Origin: DATBGO01 sp050011895
Lineage (GTDB): Bacteria; Actinomycetota; Actinomycetes; Streptosporangiales; Streptosporangiaceae
Length of the DNA stretch: 64,000 nucleotides
Assembly (NCBI GenBank): GCA_050011895.1
Contig: JBEKIF010000012.1
Location: 1-64,000 of the forward strand
Direction of reading: 5' to 3'
In this document: positions 50,846 through 59,687 of the stretch, piece by piece
Position numbering within the stretch: position 1 is the stretch's first letter
How the letters are laid out: every line of letters begins with the position of its first letter
The notes under the pieces: generated by a model
Told to the model about the DNA's origin: nothing
The model's database searches: none
The model's input: only the letters and a program-made list of their open reading frames with translations
Made by a program: the position numbers and the translations under genes

Positions 50846-51589
50846 ATGAAAGATGATTTGACCGCAGAGACCATCAGCATTGCCGGGCACGGCGGGGACG
50901 ACATCGAGGCATACCTCGCCCGGCCGCTCGGCGCGGAGTCAGTCGGCAGCGTGGTAGTGATCCACCACATGCCGGGTTATGACAGCGGAACCAAGGAGAT
51001 TGCCAGGAAGTTCGCGGCTAACGGGTACGCGGCGCTGATGCCGAACCTCTATCATCGCGAGGCGCCGGGGGCCAGCCCGGATGACGCCGCGGCGGCGGCT
51101 CGAGCGCAGGGCGGGGTTCCCGACGAGCGGCTAGTCGGCGACGTCGGCGGGGCGGCGGATCACCTGCGCGCCCTTGCTCACTCCAACGGCAAGGTCGGGG
51201 TGATCGGCTACTGCTCGGGCGGGCGCCAGTCGTTCCTGGCCGCCTGCAGCCTGCGGCTTCAGGCGGCGGTCGACTGCTATGGCGCCTTCGTCGTCAACCC
51301 GCCCCCGGACGGGATGCCGCTGAAAGCGCAACCGATCATCGGGCTCGCCAAGGACCTGTCCTGCCCGCTGCTAGGCCTGTTCGGCGCCGACGACTCCCAT
51401 CCGTCCCCCGACGAGACCGCTGAGCTGGCCGGGGTGCTGTCCGGGCTGGGCAAGGAACACCAGTTCCACACCTATGACGGAGCCGGCCACGCGTTCTTCG
51501 CGGTGGAACGGCCTGCCTACCGGGTCGAGGCGGCCAACGATGGCTGGCAGCGGATCTGGGACTTCTACGGCCGTTACCTGGCCGGCTGA
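50846..51589 (+). CDS. Dienelactone hydrolase family protein
   Basis: Protein of 247 residues with an alpha/beta-hydrolase fold. The nucleophile is Cys123 in GYCSGGRQS, the usual DLH nucleophile, with Asp in LFGADDSHPS and His in YDGAGHAFF completing the triad. The family hydrolyses dienelactones or related esters; the actual substrate is unknown. GAAGGAG precedes ATG 50846. The DUF6295 gene follows after 10 bp in an operon. Confidence 0.92.
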   Translation: MKDDLTAETISIAGHGGDDIEAYLARPLGAESVGSVVVIHHMPGYDSGTKEIARKFAANGYAALMPNLYHREAPGASPDDAAAAARAQGGVPDERLVGDVGGAADHLRALAHSNGKVGVIGYCSGGRQSFLAACSLRLQAAVDCYGAFVVNPPPDGMPLKAQPIIGLAKDLSCPLLGLFGADDSHPSPDETAELAGVLSGLGKEHQFHTYDGAGHAFFAVERPAYRVEAANDGWQRIWDFYGRYLAG

Positions 51590-51599
51590 GGGAGAGCGC

Positions 51600-51860
51600 A
51601 TGTGCACGTACCTGACCGAGAAGATCGGGGTCACCGGAAGCGGTAAGGGTGCGGCCGGCTGGTTCGCGCTGACCGTTGCCACCGTCTACTTTGATCACCC
51701 GCAGCATGCCAGTGCCGAGCACACGCTCAACATTGACTTCCTCAACCCGGGACAGGGCCCGGCCGCGCGGGTCGCGGTGGAACTGACCGCCGAGTCGGCG
51801 CGCGCGCTGGCCCGGGCGATCGAGGTGACACTGGCATCCGCGCCGCCCGGGCTCGCCTGA
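51600..51860 (+). CDS. DUF6295 family small protein
   Basis: Protein of 86 residues: MCTYLTEKIGVTGSGKGAAG, then a beta-rich middle (VATVYFDHPQHASAEHTLNI) and a helical tail with AVELTAESARALARAI. This matches my memory of DUF6295, often found beside hydrolases. Function unknown. GAGGGAG lies before ATG 51600. Confidence 0.85.
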   Translation: MCTYLTEKIGVTGSGKGAAGWFALTVATVYFDHPQHASAEHTLNIDFLNPGQGPAARVAVELTAESARALARAIEVTLASAPPGLA

Positions 51861-51881
51861 CATCGGGCCGCCCCGCCGCCC

Positions 51882-51946
51882 GGTGCTTTCGGCCGGTGCT
51901 TTCGGCCGCTGCTTTCGGCTGGTGCTTTCGGCCGGTGTTTTCGGGC
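51882..51946. repeat. 13-bp tandem repeat, five copies
   Basis: Unit GGTGCTTTCGGCC repeated five times, with substitutions in copies 3 and 5 and one inserted base in the last. It lies between the DUF6295 gene and the DnaN paralogue. Confidence 0.9.
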
Positions 51947-52056
51947 CGGCGCCAGGGCCAGGACGTGCGCGTCCGCCCGGGCCTCCTGCCGCGCTGCGAA
52001 TTGTCGGCATACCGTGCCAGGATCGGGATGGCGGTCGGACGGGCGGAGGCAGCGGC

Positions 52057-53373
52057 ATGAGGTTCCGGGTCGGGCGAGAGACGCTGGGCGAAGCAGTGGC
52101 GTGGGTGGCGCGCGCGCTGCCGGCCCGTCCGGTGGTGCCAGTGCTCTCCGGGCTGCTGCTCGAGGCGAGCAGCGCCGGGCTGACGCTGTCCTGCTTCGAC
52201 TACGAGGTCTCCGCGCGGGTGCAGATCGATGCCGAGGTGGCGGAGGAGGGGACGGCGCTGGTCCCCGGGCGGCTGCTCGCCGAGATCACCCGGAGCCTTC
52301 CCGCCCAGCCGGCCGAGTTCAGTTCTGACGGCGACATGGTCAGCCTGGCCTGCGGCAGCGCCGAGTTCACGCTGGTTTCGCTGCCCATCGCGGACTACCC
52401 GGCGCTGCCTGAGCCGCCGCCGCCGGCCGGCACGGTCGAAGGCGGCGCCCTGGCCGTCGCGGCCAGCCAGGTCGGGCCGGCCGCGAGCCGGGACGACACG
52501 CTGCCCATGCTCACCGCGGTCTGCCTGGACGTCGACGGGGAGACTCTGACGCTGGCGGCCACCGATCGCTACCGGCTGGCGGTGCGGGAGCTGAGCTGGA
52601 TTCCAGCGGTGCCGGGCATCCGGGCTGTCGCGATGGTTCCGGCCAGGACCCTGGCCGACTTCGCGAGGACCATGGCACCCGGAGTGGCCGTGACGGTGGC
52701 ATTCGGGATCGGCCAGCCGGGTACCGGCGGCCAGTCCAGCCCGGCCGGGTCCCGGGACCCGCGCCCTGCCGACGGCTTGGTCAGCTTCGAGGCGGGCGGC
52801 AGGAGGCTGATCGCGCGGCTGATCGCGGGCGAGTTCATCAGGTACCGGTCCAGGTTCCCGGCCGAATTCAGCTGCCGGGCGGAGGTGCCGGCCGCCCCCT
52901 TCACTGAGGCGGTGCGGCGGGTCGCGCTGGTCGCGGAGCGGGCCAGCCCGGTCCGGCTGACCTTCGGCCCGGGGCACGTGGTGGTCGAGGCGCATGCCGA
53001 GGGCCGGGCCCGTGCGGTGGAGAAAGTGGCCGCTGACTTCGAGGGAACTGAGCGGGTGATTTCCTTTAACCCGCACTACCTGCTCGACGGGCTCGGCGCG
53101 GCAGCGGCAGGCGTCCCGGCGGCCCCTGCCCCGCCCAGGCAGGCCGGGACCGCGGCAGCAGCCGGGGGCGGAACCGATGGCGGCGAGCAGCCGCCGCCGG
53201 AAGCCGGACGGATCAGGCTGGAGTTCACCAGCGCGGCGAAGCCCGCGCTCATCACCTGGGCCGCCGACGACCCGGACGCAAATGCCGGGAACAGCGTGGC
53301 TGGCGGGGCTGCGGAGCGGCGGCCCGCGTTCCGGTACCTGGTCGTCCCGCTCCGCGTCCCGGCGCGGGCTTAG
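52057..53373 (+). CDS. DNA polymerase III beta (sliding clamp) paralogue with insertions
   Basis: Protein of 438 residues; a standard clamp has ~370-380. All three clamp domains are visible: MRFRVGRETLGEAVAWVARAL at the start, VAASQVGPAASRDDTLPMLTAVCLD with TDRYRLAVRE in domain 2 and RFPAEFSCRAEV in domain 3, ending YLVVPLRV in place of the usual YLLMPVR. Gly/Pro/Ala-rich inserts lie at ~225-245, ~345-380 and ~405-425. It is not next to dnaA or recF, so it is a second clamp, perhaps for repair or for resistance to clamp-binding antibiotics. GGAGG precedes ATG 52057. Confidence 0.87.
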   Translation: MRFRVGRETLGEAVAWVARALPARPVVPVLSGLLLEASSAGLTLSCFDYEVSARVQIDAEVAEEGTALVPGRLLAEITRSLPAQPAEFSSDGDMVSLACGSAEFTLVSLPIADYPALPEPPPPAGTVEGGALAVAASQVGPAASRDDTLPMLTAVCLDVDGETLTLAATDRYRLAVRELSWIPAVPGIRAVAMVPARTLADFARTMAPGVAVTVAFGIGQPGTGGQSSPAGSRDPRPADGLVSFEAGGRRLIARLIAGEFIRYRSRFPAEFSCRAEVPAAPFTEAVRRVALVAERASPVRLTFGPGHVVVEAHAEGRARAVEKVAADFEGTERVISFNPHYLLDGLGAAAAGVPAAPAPPRQAGTAAAAGGGTDGGEQPPPEAGRIRLEFTSAAKPALITWAADDPDANAGNSVAGGAAERRPAFRYLVVPLRVPARA

Positions 53374-53418
53374 CCAAGGCTTTGCCAGGACGGCGGGCCC
53401 TGCGGCTCGATGGCGCGA

Positions 53419-53928
53419 TCAGTGCCAGGGCCCGCGACGGCTGCTGCTGCCGTCGCCGTAGCCGCCGTTTCGGCTGCGCGGGGAACCGCCTCGCGGGCCC
53501 CTGGCGCCCCGGAACAGCCGGCGCATCAGGGCGCGGGCAGCCGCGAATATGGCCACGAAGATCACCAGCCGGCTGGGCCAGAACAAGCCGAGGTGCGGGC
53601 CGGTCATCAGCAGCAACACGGCCAATAGGGCGATAACCGACGGCAGCATCCGCAGGCCAGAGCGGGGAGCGGAGCCATGGTGCTCCCTGGCACGCTCCCG
53701 GCGCTGTCCGCCCGCGGCCAGCGGCCGCGCGGCCGACGGCATGCCAACGTGCGGGAGATCCCGGGTGACCTGGCTCAGCTGGCTCTGGGTCGTCGCGGCG
53801 AAGGCAGCGTCGAGCCGCTGGTTGAACTCTTCGAAGGTCAGCCTGCCCGCTGCGTAGTGCTCCCGCAGAAGGGCGGCGGCAGCCTCGCGGTCAGAGTCGC
53901 CGATGCGCAGGTCAGGTCCTATTGCCAT
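53419..53928 (-). CDS. DUF1707 domain protein
   Basis: Protein of 169 residues. The N-terminal DUF1707 motif is LRIGDSDREAAAALLREHYA followed by GRLTFEEFNQRLDAA, a SHOCT-like helical module. A linker, a hydrophobic segment (~95-130) and an Arg/Gly/Ser-rich tail follow. GGATCAC precedes ATG 53928. DUF1707 proteins are common actinobacterial membrane-associated proteins without a firm function. Confidence 0.88.
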   Translation of the reverse strand: MAIGPDLRIGDSDREAAAALLREHYAAGRLTFEEFNQRLDAAFAATTQSQLSQVTRDLPHVGMPSAARPLAAGGQRRERAREHHGSAPRSGLRMLPSVIALLAVLLLMTGPHLGLFWPSRLVIFVAIFAAARALMRRLFRGARGPRGGSPRSRNGGYGDGSSSRRGPWH

Positions 53929-53946
53929 GTGATCCTCCCACGCCCG

Positions 53947-54018
53947 CCGCTCGATCCGCCCGGGCCGCTCGATCCGCCCGGGCCGCTCGATCCGCCCGTG
54001 CCGACCGAACCGCCCGTG
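53947..54018. repeat. 18-bp tandem repeat, four copies
   Basis: Unit CCGCTCGATCCGCCCGGG at 53947, 53965, 53983 (last bases changed) and 54001 (diverged). It lies directly upstream of the DUF1707 gene. Confidence 0.88.
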
Positions 54019-54108
54019 CCGACATCAAGACGATATGTCTCGACGCCGCGAACGGCAAGTTGCGCGGCCGGACAGGCTCATCGGTCAGGACGGCCGGAAC
54101 GTGGCGTG

Positions 54109-54624
54109 TCAGTCGCCGAGGTAGCTGCTGCCGCCGGTTTCCGGATTGGTGACCATGGCCCCGACTGACATCTTCCCGGCCCTGGCGAAGATCAGCGTGA
54201 GCGTGATCTCGGTGCCTGCCCGCATCCGGTGCGCCCCGGTGATCAGCATGTGAAAGCCGTCGGGGTCGAGCCGGACCGTTTCGCGTGCCGGAATGACGAT
54301 GTCCGGGACTGTCCGCGTCGTGCCGCCGCCACGACCGGCCGGGCCGCGGAACGTCACGAGGCCGCCGGCGCTCGTCCGTGCCGAGGTCACCCGGTCGGCG
54401 GATCCGTTGTTCTGGATGACCAGATAGGCCTGGGTGGTGCCGGAGGCAGCGGGCAGCGTGACGTAAGCGGTGCCGATCTGGATCGGCGCGGCGGCTGCGG
54501 CGGGCTGCGTGCAACCCGCCAGCGCGGCGGTCACGGCGAGCAGGCAGGCGGCCAGCGCGGTCCGGGCTGCCGTCGGCAATCGTGACGCCCGCGGCCTGAC
54601 CGCCCAGCCTGCTGTTCGCGCCAT
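54109..54624 (-). CDS. PCu(A)C-type copper chaperone lipoprotein
   Basis: Protein of 171 residues. A signal peptide with lipobox (LAGC) is followed by a cupredoxin-like domain. IQIGTAYVTLPAASGTTQAYLVI (in parts), VPDIVIPARETVRLDPDGFHMLITG and LTLIFARAGKMSVGAMV match PCu(A)C, whose His/Met ligands bind Cu(I); HM in GFHMLITG and the later Met residues are kept. It would deliver copper outside the membrane, for example to haem-copper oxidase. AGGACAGGAAC precedes ATG 54624. Confidence 0.82.
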   Translation of the reverse strand: MARTAGWAVRPRASRLPTAARTALAACLLAVTAALAGCTQPAAAAAPIQIGTAYVTLPAASGTTQAYLVIQNNGSADRVTSARTSAGGLVTFRGPAGRGGGTTRTVPDIVIPARETVRLDPDGFHMLITGAHRMRAGTEITLTLIFARAGKMSVGAMVTNPETGGSSYLGD

Positions 54625-54727
54625 GTTCCTGTCCTCGCCGGAGTTCCTGCGGTGCCATGGTCTCATGACGATAGGTCATGCCAGCTTCAGGAGTAGTCGC
54701 GGAACGCGGGCCAGCCGCTCGCGGTGA

Positions 54728-55207
54728 TCAGCCAGGCTCTTGGCCGGGCTGATGATCCGCGTTCGCTGCGGTTGTGCCGAGCGCTGTGGTGATCTGCTGA
54801 ATGGCCTCGACCTCAGCGGGGCTCACGTTCTGCCCTTCCTCCCGGTGCGCGGCCGCGACCTTGTCCGCGAGGGTGCGGACGAAGCGCTGATAGTCCTGGA
54901 CTTCCTCGGGGGCCGCCTTGCCGCCCAGCACCGCCACCGACTCGCGAAGGCGCGCCAGCCCGGCATCCCTGAGCTCTTGGGCTGAGTGGTATCTGGTGTG
55001 GTCCAGCTGGGGCTTCGCCGCCACGATCTCGTCGAGGAGCTCGCTCGCGCCGTGCTGGGCGCGTGCTTCCGCGTAAGCCTTCGACATCGCGATCGTCTCG
55101 CGGATCGTTCCCCCGCGCGCGGCCGTGACCACGATCAGGCCGGCCGTCGGCGGCCCCTCGAGCACTGCTTTCCATTCCTCAGGCGAGAAGGCGGCCTTGG
55201 TCGTCAT
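54728..55207 (-). CDS. Conserved hypothetical helical protein
   Basis: Protein of 159 residues, mostly alpha-helical: FSPEEWKAVLEGPPTAGLIV, RGGTIRETIAMSKAYAEAR, ELLDEIVAAKPQLDHTRYHS and VSPAEVEAIQQITTALG. I have seen this pattern in actinobacterial hypothetical proteins but know no function. AGGAGCGTCGA precedes ATG 55207. The gene stands alone on the minus strand. Confidence 0.8.
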   Translation of the reverse strand: MTTKAAFSPEEWKAVLEGPPTAGLIVVTAARGGTIRETIAMSKAYAEARAQHGASELLDEIVAAKPQLDHTRYHSAQELRDAGLARLRESVAVLGGKAAPEEVQDYQRFVRTLADKVAAAHREEGQNVSPAEVEAIQQITTALGTTAANADHQPGQEPG

Positions 55208-55365
55208 TCGACGCTCCTGTCCTCATGGGCGGGAAATACGAACTTCTCTTGACGGGCTGGAAACCGAATTACACGATAGCGATGTCGTCGTGCCAGAGCC
55301 GCTGGCACCCGGTCCGGCGAGGAACATGGCCACGAGATTCAGCACCAGGCATCGCGTACCCGGGG

Positions 55366-56898
55366 TCAGCCCCGGTCGACCGCCGTCTGGAGCAGGCCGA
55401 GCGGCGGCGAGCCGAGGTCGAGCAGGGCCGTGTGGAACCTGCGCACCGAGAAGGCCGCGCCCCAGCGCTTCCTCGCCTGGTCACGCAGGTCCATGATCTC
55501 AAGCTTGCCCCAGGTATAGCGGCCATAGGTCGGGTCGAAGGTGGCCCTGCGAGCCTCGGCCAGCGCGGCGGGCCCGGCCAGCGCGGCGTCCGATTCGAAG
55601 CGCCTGGCGCCCTCCTGCACCGTCATCCCCGCGGTGTGCACCCCGATAGCGCAAGCCAGCCGGGTAACCCGGATCAGGGCACCGAGCCAGACGCCGATCG
55701 CGAATCTGGGGTCGTCCGCGCGGAAGCCTTCATCGACGCAGAGTTCCTCCGCGTAGTGCGCCCAGCCTTCGATGAAAGCGGTCGAGAACAGCGTCCGGCG
55801 GACAACGGACGGCGCCCGCCGGAGGGCCCGGCCGTGCGAGAAATGCCCCGGAGCCACCTCGTGCACGGTGATACCAGGCAGCGAGGTCGCGCTGAACACC
55901 TCCAGCCACTGCTCCTGCTCCTGCGGCTGCCACGACGGGTCGGGCGGGGTGATGTGATACCAGGACGGGCCCTCGGGCTCGCCGGGCGCCGCCCAGGCCA
56001 TCATCGCCATGCCCCAGCGCCGCGACTCGGGGGCCAGCCCGACGAGGCATTCGCCGTCATGGTACGGAACCAGGTCGCGCTTCCTGGTGAACTCGATCGC
56101 CAGCTGCGTCCAGTGCCGCGCGGCTTCGATGACGCCGCCCGAGTCCGGGTGGTCGCGGGCCAGTTCGCGGACCACCTCTCCCGGCGGCCGGCCCGGCTCC
56201 AGCTGAGCGCAGCTTTCGGCGAGCCTGGCGGTGAGCCTGTCTCGCTCGGCATCGGCCCGCTCACTGAGCCTGCCCAGGTCCACCGGCATGCCGTCGGCAC
56301 TGCTCATCAGCGCGGTGAGCGGCTCGGCGCCCAGCGCAGCGTCTGGGTCGCCATCGGCAGCGGCCCGGTCCAGGTGCGCCACCAGGCGGGCGTGCGCAGC
56401 GCGCGCCGCCGCGGCCGACCGCTCGTCGGCATCGGCAGGCACGGCGGCCGCCAGGCCGCGGACTGCGCCGCCGAGCGCGGTCGCGACCGGCGCGTTGACG
56501 AGGTCCAGCGCCTCGATGGCCGCGTCGACGGCCCCGGGCCAGGCAGCCAGGTGCATCCGGCGAGCGTCCTCCCGCTGCTCGGCCGGGGCGTAGTCCCTGT
56601 CGTAGCAGGCGAGATCGAGTTCGGCCAGGTGGTACAGCGGATTGCGGCGGTGCAGTTCGAGCTGGCCGAATGCGACGCGGGCGCGCTCCTCGAACGCCGC
56701 CAGGTGCGCCTCGTCGTGCGGATCGGTCAGCGGCTTGTCCGCGGCCGGGGCCGCGGCGAGCCTGGCTAGCCCGGCCCGGACTCCGGCAGGGGACAGATCC
56801 TGGATCTTGCCGTCATACTCGTGCCGTCCGCTGGATTCGCGCTGCTCGGCAACGTCCAGATCGCAGACGGCGCGAAGTCTCGGGGTCAGATCGTCCAT
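55366..56898 (-). CDS. DUF885 family protein (putative metallopeptidase)
   Basis: Protein of 510 residues, largely helical. SLPGITVHEVAPGHFSHGRAL holds a HExxPGH motif (two His and a Glu) and AFIEGWAHYAEELC the downstream Glu, as in DUF885 proteins with an M2/M3-peptidase-like zinc site. Function unverified, likely a cytoplasmic carboxypeptidase-type enzyme. Start ATG 56898. It is followed on the same strand by unrelated genes with their own starts. Confidence 0.88.
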   Translation of the reverse strand: MDDLTPRLRAVCDLDVAEQRESSGRHEYDGKIQDLSPAGVRAGLARLAAAPAADKPLTDPHDEAHLAAFEERARVAFGQLELHRRNPLYHLAELDLACYDRDYAPAEQREDARRMHLAAWPGAVDAAIEALDLVNAPVATALGGAVRGLAAAVPADADERSAAAARAAHARLVAHLDRAAADGDPDAALGAEPLTALMSSADGMPVDLGRLSERADAERDRLTARLAESCAQLEPGRPPGEVVRELARDHPDSGGVIEAARHWTQLAIEFTRKRDLVPYHDGECLVGLAPESRRWGMAMMAWAAPGEPEGPSWYHITPPDPSWQPQEQEQWLEVFSATSLPGITVHEVAPGHFSHGRALRRAPSVVRRTLFSTAFIEGWAHYAEELCVDEGFRADDPRFAIGVWLGALIRVTRLACAIGVHTAGMTVQEGARRFESDAALAGPAALAEARRATFDPTYGRYTWGKLEIMDLRDQARKRWGAAFSVRRFHTALLDLGSPPLGLLQTAVDRG

Positions 56899-56922
56899 GT
56901 CGGGACACGCTACCGGCCACTG

Positions 56923-57573
56923 TTACTGTCCGGTCGCGCCCGGCTGAACTGTCTGGATGGACAGAATCTTGGTAGCAGTGGCGGCGCCGGCGCAGGTCTG
57001 CGCGGAGAAGCTGATGTAGAACGCGGTGAACTGGTCCGGCGGGTAGACCTTGAGCCAGTGCGCCTTGGTGATCGTGCACCGCGATGCCGGATAGTTGCCC
57101 GCGTCCACCACCTGGAGCGTGGCGTGCACGGTCGCGCCTGGCGCCACAGTCACGAGGACTGGCGCGGTCGTAGCGTCGCGGGCCGCGGCCGCGCCGATCT
57201 GGCTGCCGCCTGGCCCGGTGACGAAGGAGACGCCGGGGTAGCCGTAGAGCGTGCAGCTGGCGGTTGCGTTATTGGTGAAGTCGATCGGGTAATAGCTGCT
57301 GCCAGCGGCTCCCTCAGGCGATCCGATTGTCGCCTTCAGCGCCGAGGTCGCGCATGGCTGCGGCCCGCCCGGGCTGGCCGGCGAGCTCGCCTGGGACGAG
57401 CTGCCGGTGCTGGCGTGGCCGGTTGGCAGTGCCGTCTGGGTGACGGTCTTGGTGACCGTGGCGGCCGGCGAGGCGGCCGGGGTGCTGCCGCCACAGCTCG
57501 TGATCGCTGCCGCGGCGCAGGCCAGGGCCGCGGCGGCGGTAGCGCCCCGGAACGGGGGGCTGAATAACGTCAT
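56923..57573 (-). CDS. DUF4232 lipoprotein
   Basis: Protein of 216 residues. A signal peptide ends in lipobox ITSC (Cys ~27); a Ser/Thr/Pro-rich linker with TKTVTQTALP follows; then a DUF4232 domain from ~75 (PCATSALKATIGSPEGAAGS, IDFTNNATASCTLYGYPGVS, near-C-terminal SAQTCAGAA). Its four Cys could form disulfides outside the cell. Function unknown. AGGGGAGC precedes ATG 57573. Confidence 0.9.
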   Translation of the reverse strand: MTLFSPPFRGATAAAALACAAAAITSCGGSTPAASPAATVTKTVTQTALPTGHASTGSSSQASSPASPGGPQPCATSALKATIGSPEGAAGSSYYPIDFTNNATASCTLYGYPGVSFVTGPGGSQIGAAAARDATTAPVLVTVAPGATVHATLQVVDAGNYPASRCTITKAHWLKVYPPDQFTAFYISFSAQTCAGAATATKILSIQTVQPGATGQ

Positions 57574-57782
57574 GACAATGCTCCCCTGTCGTGGCGAGTG
57601 GCCTGGTGGCCGTGTGACCTATAGGACGCCATCGCCGGGCTTCCGGTTGCTGGCCGCGGCCGGTGCCGATGTCAAAGTCTGCAGGTAACGGCGCGGCAAC
57701 GCGAGGCGCAGCGCCGGCGTCCTAGCGGCCGCTTCAGCTCGTGCGGCGGCCGGCAGGTACCGTCGGTGAGAGCTGGCTCCGG

Positions 57783-57824
57783 TTTCGCGGGAGGCCCAGT
57801 TGTTTTCGCGGGAGGCCCAGTTGT
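57783..57824 (+). repeat. 21-bp tandem duplication carrying RBS and start codon
   Basis: Two perfect copies, 57783-57803 and 57804-57824. Each contains GGGAGG followed 5 nt later by TTG, so the duplication places two in-frame start modules (TTG 57800 and 57821) before the next gene. Confidence 0.85.
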
Positions 57825-59647
57825 CAGGTGGTTCGCCGCTCACAGCTAGTTCGTCCGTCACGACCAGGCCTCAGCTAGCCGGCACCTTCGGCATGGTGGC
57901 CTCGACGCACTGGCTCGCCGCCGCGGCCGGCCTCGCCACGCTGGAGCAGGGCGGCAACGCGTTCGACGCCGCGGTAGCGGCCGGCCTGGTCCTGCAAGTC
58001 GTGGAACCGCACATGAACGGGCCAGGCGGCGAGGTGCCGGTGATCGGGTTCGACGCCGGGCCGGACGAGGTCTTCGTGCTGGACGGCCAGGGCCCGGCGC
58101 CTGCGGCGGCCACGCCGCGGGTGTTCGCCGGGCTCGGCCTTGACCTGGTTCCAGGCACCGGCCTGCTCGCCGCCTGCGTGCCCGCCGCGTTCGGGACCTG
58201 GATGCTGCTGCTGGCCCGCTACGGCAGGCTGCCGCTGCGCGCGGTGCTGAAATACGCGATCGGCTACGCGCGTGACGGCTACCCGATGCCGGCGTCGGCT
58301 AGCACGGCCATCACCGCGATGGCCGCCACCTTCCGCGAGCACTGGCCAAGCTCCGCCCAGGTATACCTGGGGGGCGGGGCACCGGCGCCAGGCGCCCGTT
58401 TCGCTAATCCCGCACTCGCCGCCGTCTACAGCAGGATCCTGGCCGAGGGCGAAGCCGCTGGCACCGATCGCGAAGCGCAGATCGAGGCGGCGCGCCGGGC
58501 GTTCTATGAGGGTTTCGTCGCTGAGGCGATCGCTTCCTACCTGGCGGATGCTGAGGTGATGGACCTCACCGGACGAGCCCATCGCGGCCTGCTGACCGGC
58601 GCTGACCTGGCCGGCTGGCGGGCGTCTGCCGAGCCGCCCGTCACGCTGGATTACGCGGGCCTGACGGTCTGCAAGACCGGGCCGTGGGGGCAGGGCCCGG
58701 TCTTCTTGCAGCAGCTTGCCCTGCTGGCCGGGTTCGACCTGGCGGCCATGGGCCCGGGCAGCGCGGACTTCATCCACACGGTCGTGGAGTGCGCGAAGCT
58801 GGCGTTCGCCGACCGTGAGGCCTGGTACGGCGACCCCAGGTCGGCGGCCGTGCCGCTGGCCGCGCTGCTCTCGCCGGACTACGCGGCGGCGCGCAGGCAG
58901 CTGGTCGGCGCCGCGGCGTCGGGAGATCTCCGGCCGGGCGCGCCGGAAGGTGTCGCGCCCAGGCTGCCCGGATACGCCCTGCCTGGTTACCCGGGGCCTG
59001 GTTACCCGGGGCCTGGTTACGCGGGGCCTGGCGACGCGCGGCCCGGCCTGGTGCCGGGGCTCGGGCCCGGCGACACCTGCCATCTGGATGTCGCTGACTC
59101 GTTCGGCAACCTGGTCTCGGCGACGCCGAGCGGCGGCTGGCTGCAGAGCTCGCCCGTCGTCCCCGGGCTTGGCTTCTGCCTCGGCACCAGGGCGCAGATG
59201 TTCACCCTGACCCCCGGCCTGGCGAGCACGCTGGCGCCGGGCAGGCGACCGCGGACCACGCTCTCGCCCGGGCTGGTGCTTCGCGACGGCGAGCCCTATC
59301 TGGCGTTCGGCACGCCCGGCGGTGACCAGCAGGATCAGTGGGCGCTCGGGTTCTTCCTCAACCACGTCCACTTCGGGATGAACCTGCAAGAGGCGATCGA
59401 CGCTGCGGCGTTCCACACCGGCCATTTCCCTTCGTCGTTCTACCCGCGCGCGTCGCTGCCCCGGTCGCTGGCCGCCGAGGCGAGGCTGACCGGGCCTGTC
59501 GTCGCGGAGCTGCGGCGGCGGGGGCATGCGGTCACGGTGACCCCGCCCTGGTCGCTCGGCCGGGTCAGCGCCGTCGGCCGCAGGAACGGGATGCTGTACG
59601 CGGCCGCCAGCGCGCGCGGCATGCAGGGTTACGCGGTGGGCAGGTAG
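57800..59647 (+). CDS. Gamma-glutamyltransferase family protein
   Basis: Protein of up to 615 residues. GTFGMVASTHWLAAAAGLATLEQGGNAFDAAVAAGLVLQVVEP (quoted in part) is the GGT N-terminal motif. GDTCHLDVADSFGNLVSATPSGG holds the Thr expected to be the autoprocessing nucleophile and catalytic base of the small subunit. No signal peptide, so a cytoplasmic acylase-like member is possible. A P-G-Y-P-G repeat (15-bp units, 58982-59041) sits just before the cleavage region. Starts: TTG 57800 or 57821. Confidence 0.85.
   Translation: MFSREAQLSGGSPLTASSSVTTRPQLAGTFGMVASTHWLAAAAGLATLEQGGNAFDAAVAAGLVLQVVEPHMNGPGGEVPVIGFDAGPDEVFVLDGQGPAPAAATPRVFAGLGLDLVPGTGLLAACVPAAFGTWMLLLARYGRLPLRAVLKYAIGYARDGYPMPASASTAITAMAATFREHWPSSAQVYLGGGAPAPGARFANPALAAVYSRILAEGEAAGTDREAQIEAARRAFYEGFVAEAIASYLADAEVMDLTGRAHRGLLTGADLAGWRASAEPPVTLDYAGLTVCKTGPWGQGPVFLQQLALLAGFDLAAMGPGSADFIHTVVECAKLAFADREAWYGDPRSAAVPLAALLSPDYAAARRQLVGAAASGDLRPGAPEGVAPRLPGYALPGYPGPGYPGPGYAGPGDARPGLVPGLGPGDTCHLDVADSFGNLVSATPSGGWLQSSPVVPGLGFCLGTRAQMFTLTPGLASTLAPGRRPRTTLSPGLVLRDGEPYLAFGTPGGDQQDQWALGFFLNHVHFGMNLQEAIDAAAFHTGHFPSSFYPRASLPRSLAAEARLTGPVVAELRRRGHAVTVTPPWSLGRVSAVGRRNGMLYAAASARGMQGYAVGR
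58982..59041 (+). repeat. 15-bp coding repeat, four copies
   Basis: Units of CCTGGTTACCCGGGG, with changes in the last two, encode repeated P-G-Y-P-G in the linker before the GGT small subunit. Copy number could vary between strains. Confidence 0.85.
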
Positions 59648-59687
59648 CGGCCGGCCCCGGGCCGGAAGCGCCAGGGATCAGCCGGGT

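Noticed and set aside
57619..57861. 80-codon minus-strand frame upstream of the GGT gene
   Set aside because: It consists of the translated 21-bp duplication and Ala/Arg-rich sequence, with no ribosome-binding site and overlap with the real gene start.
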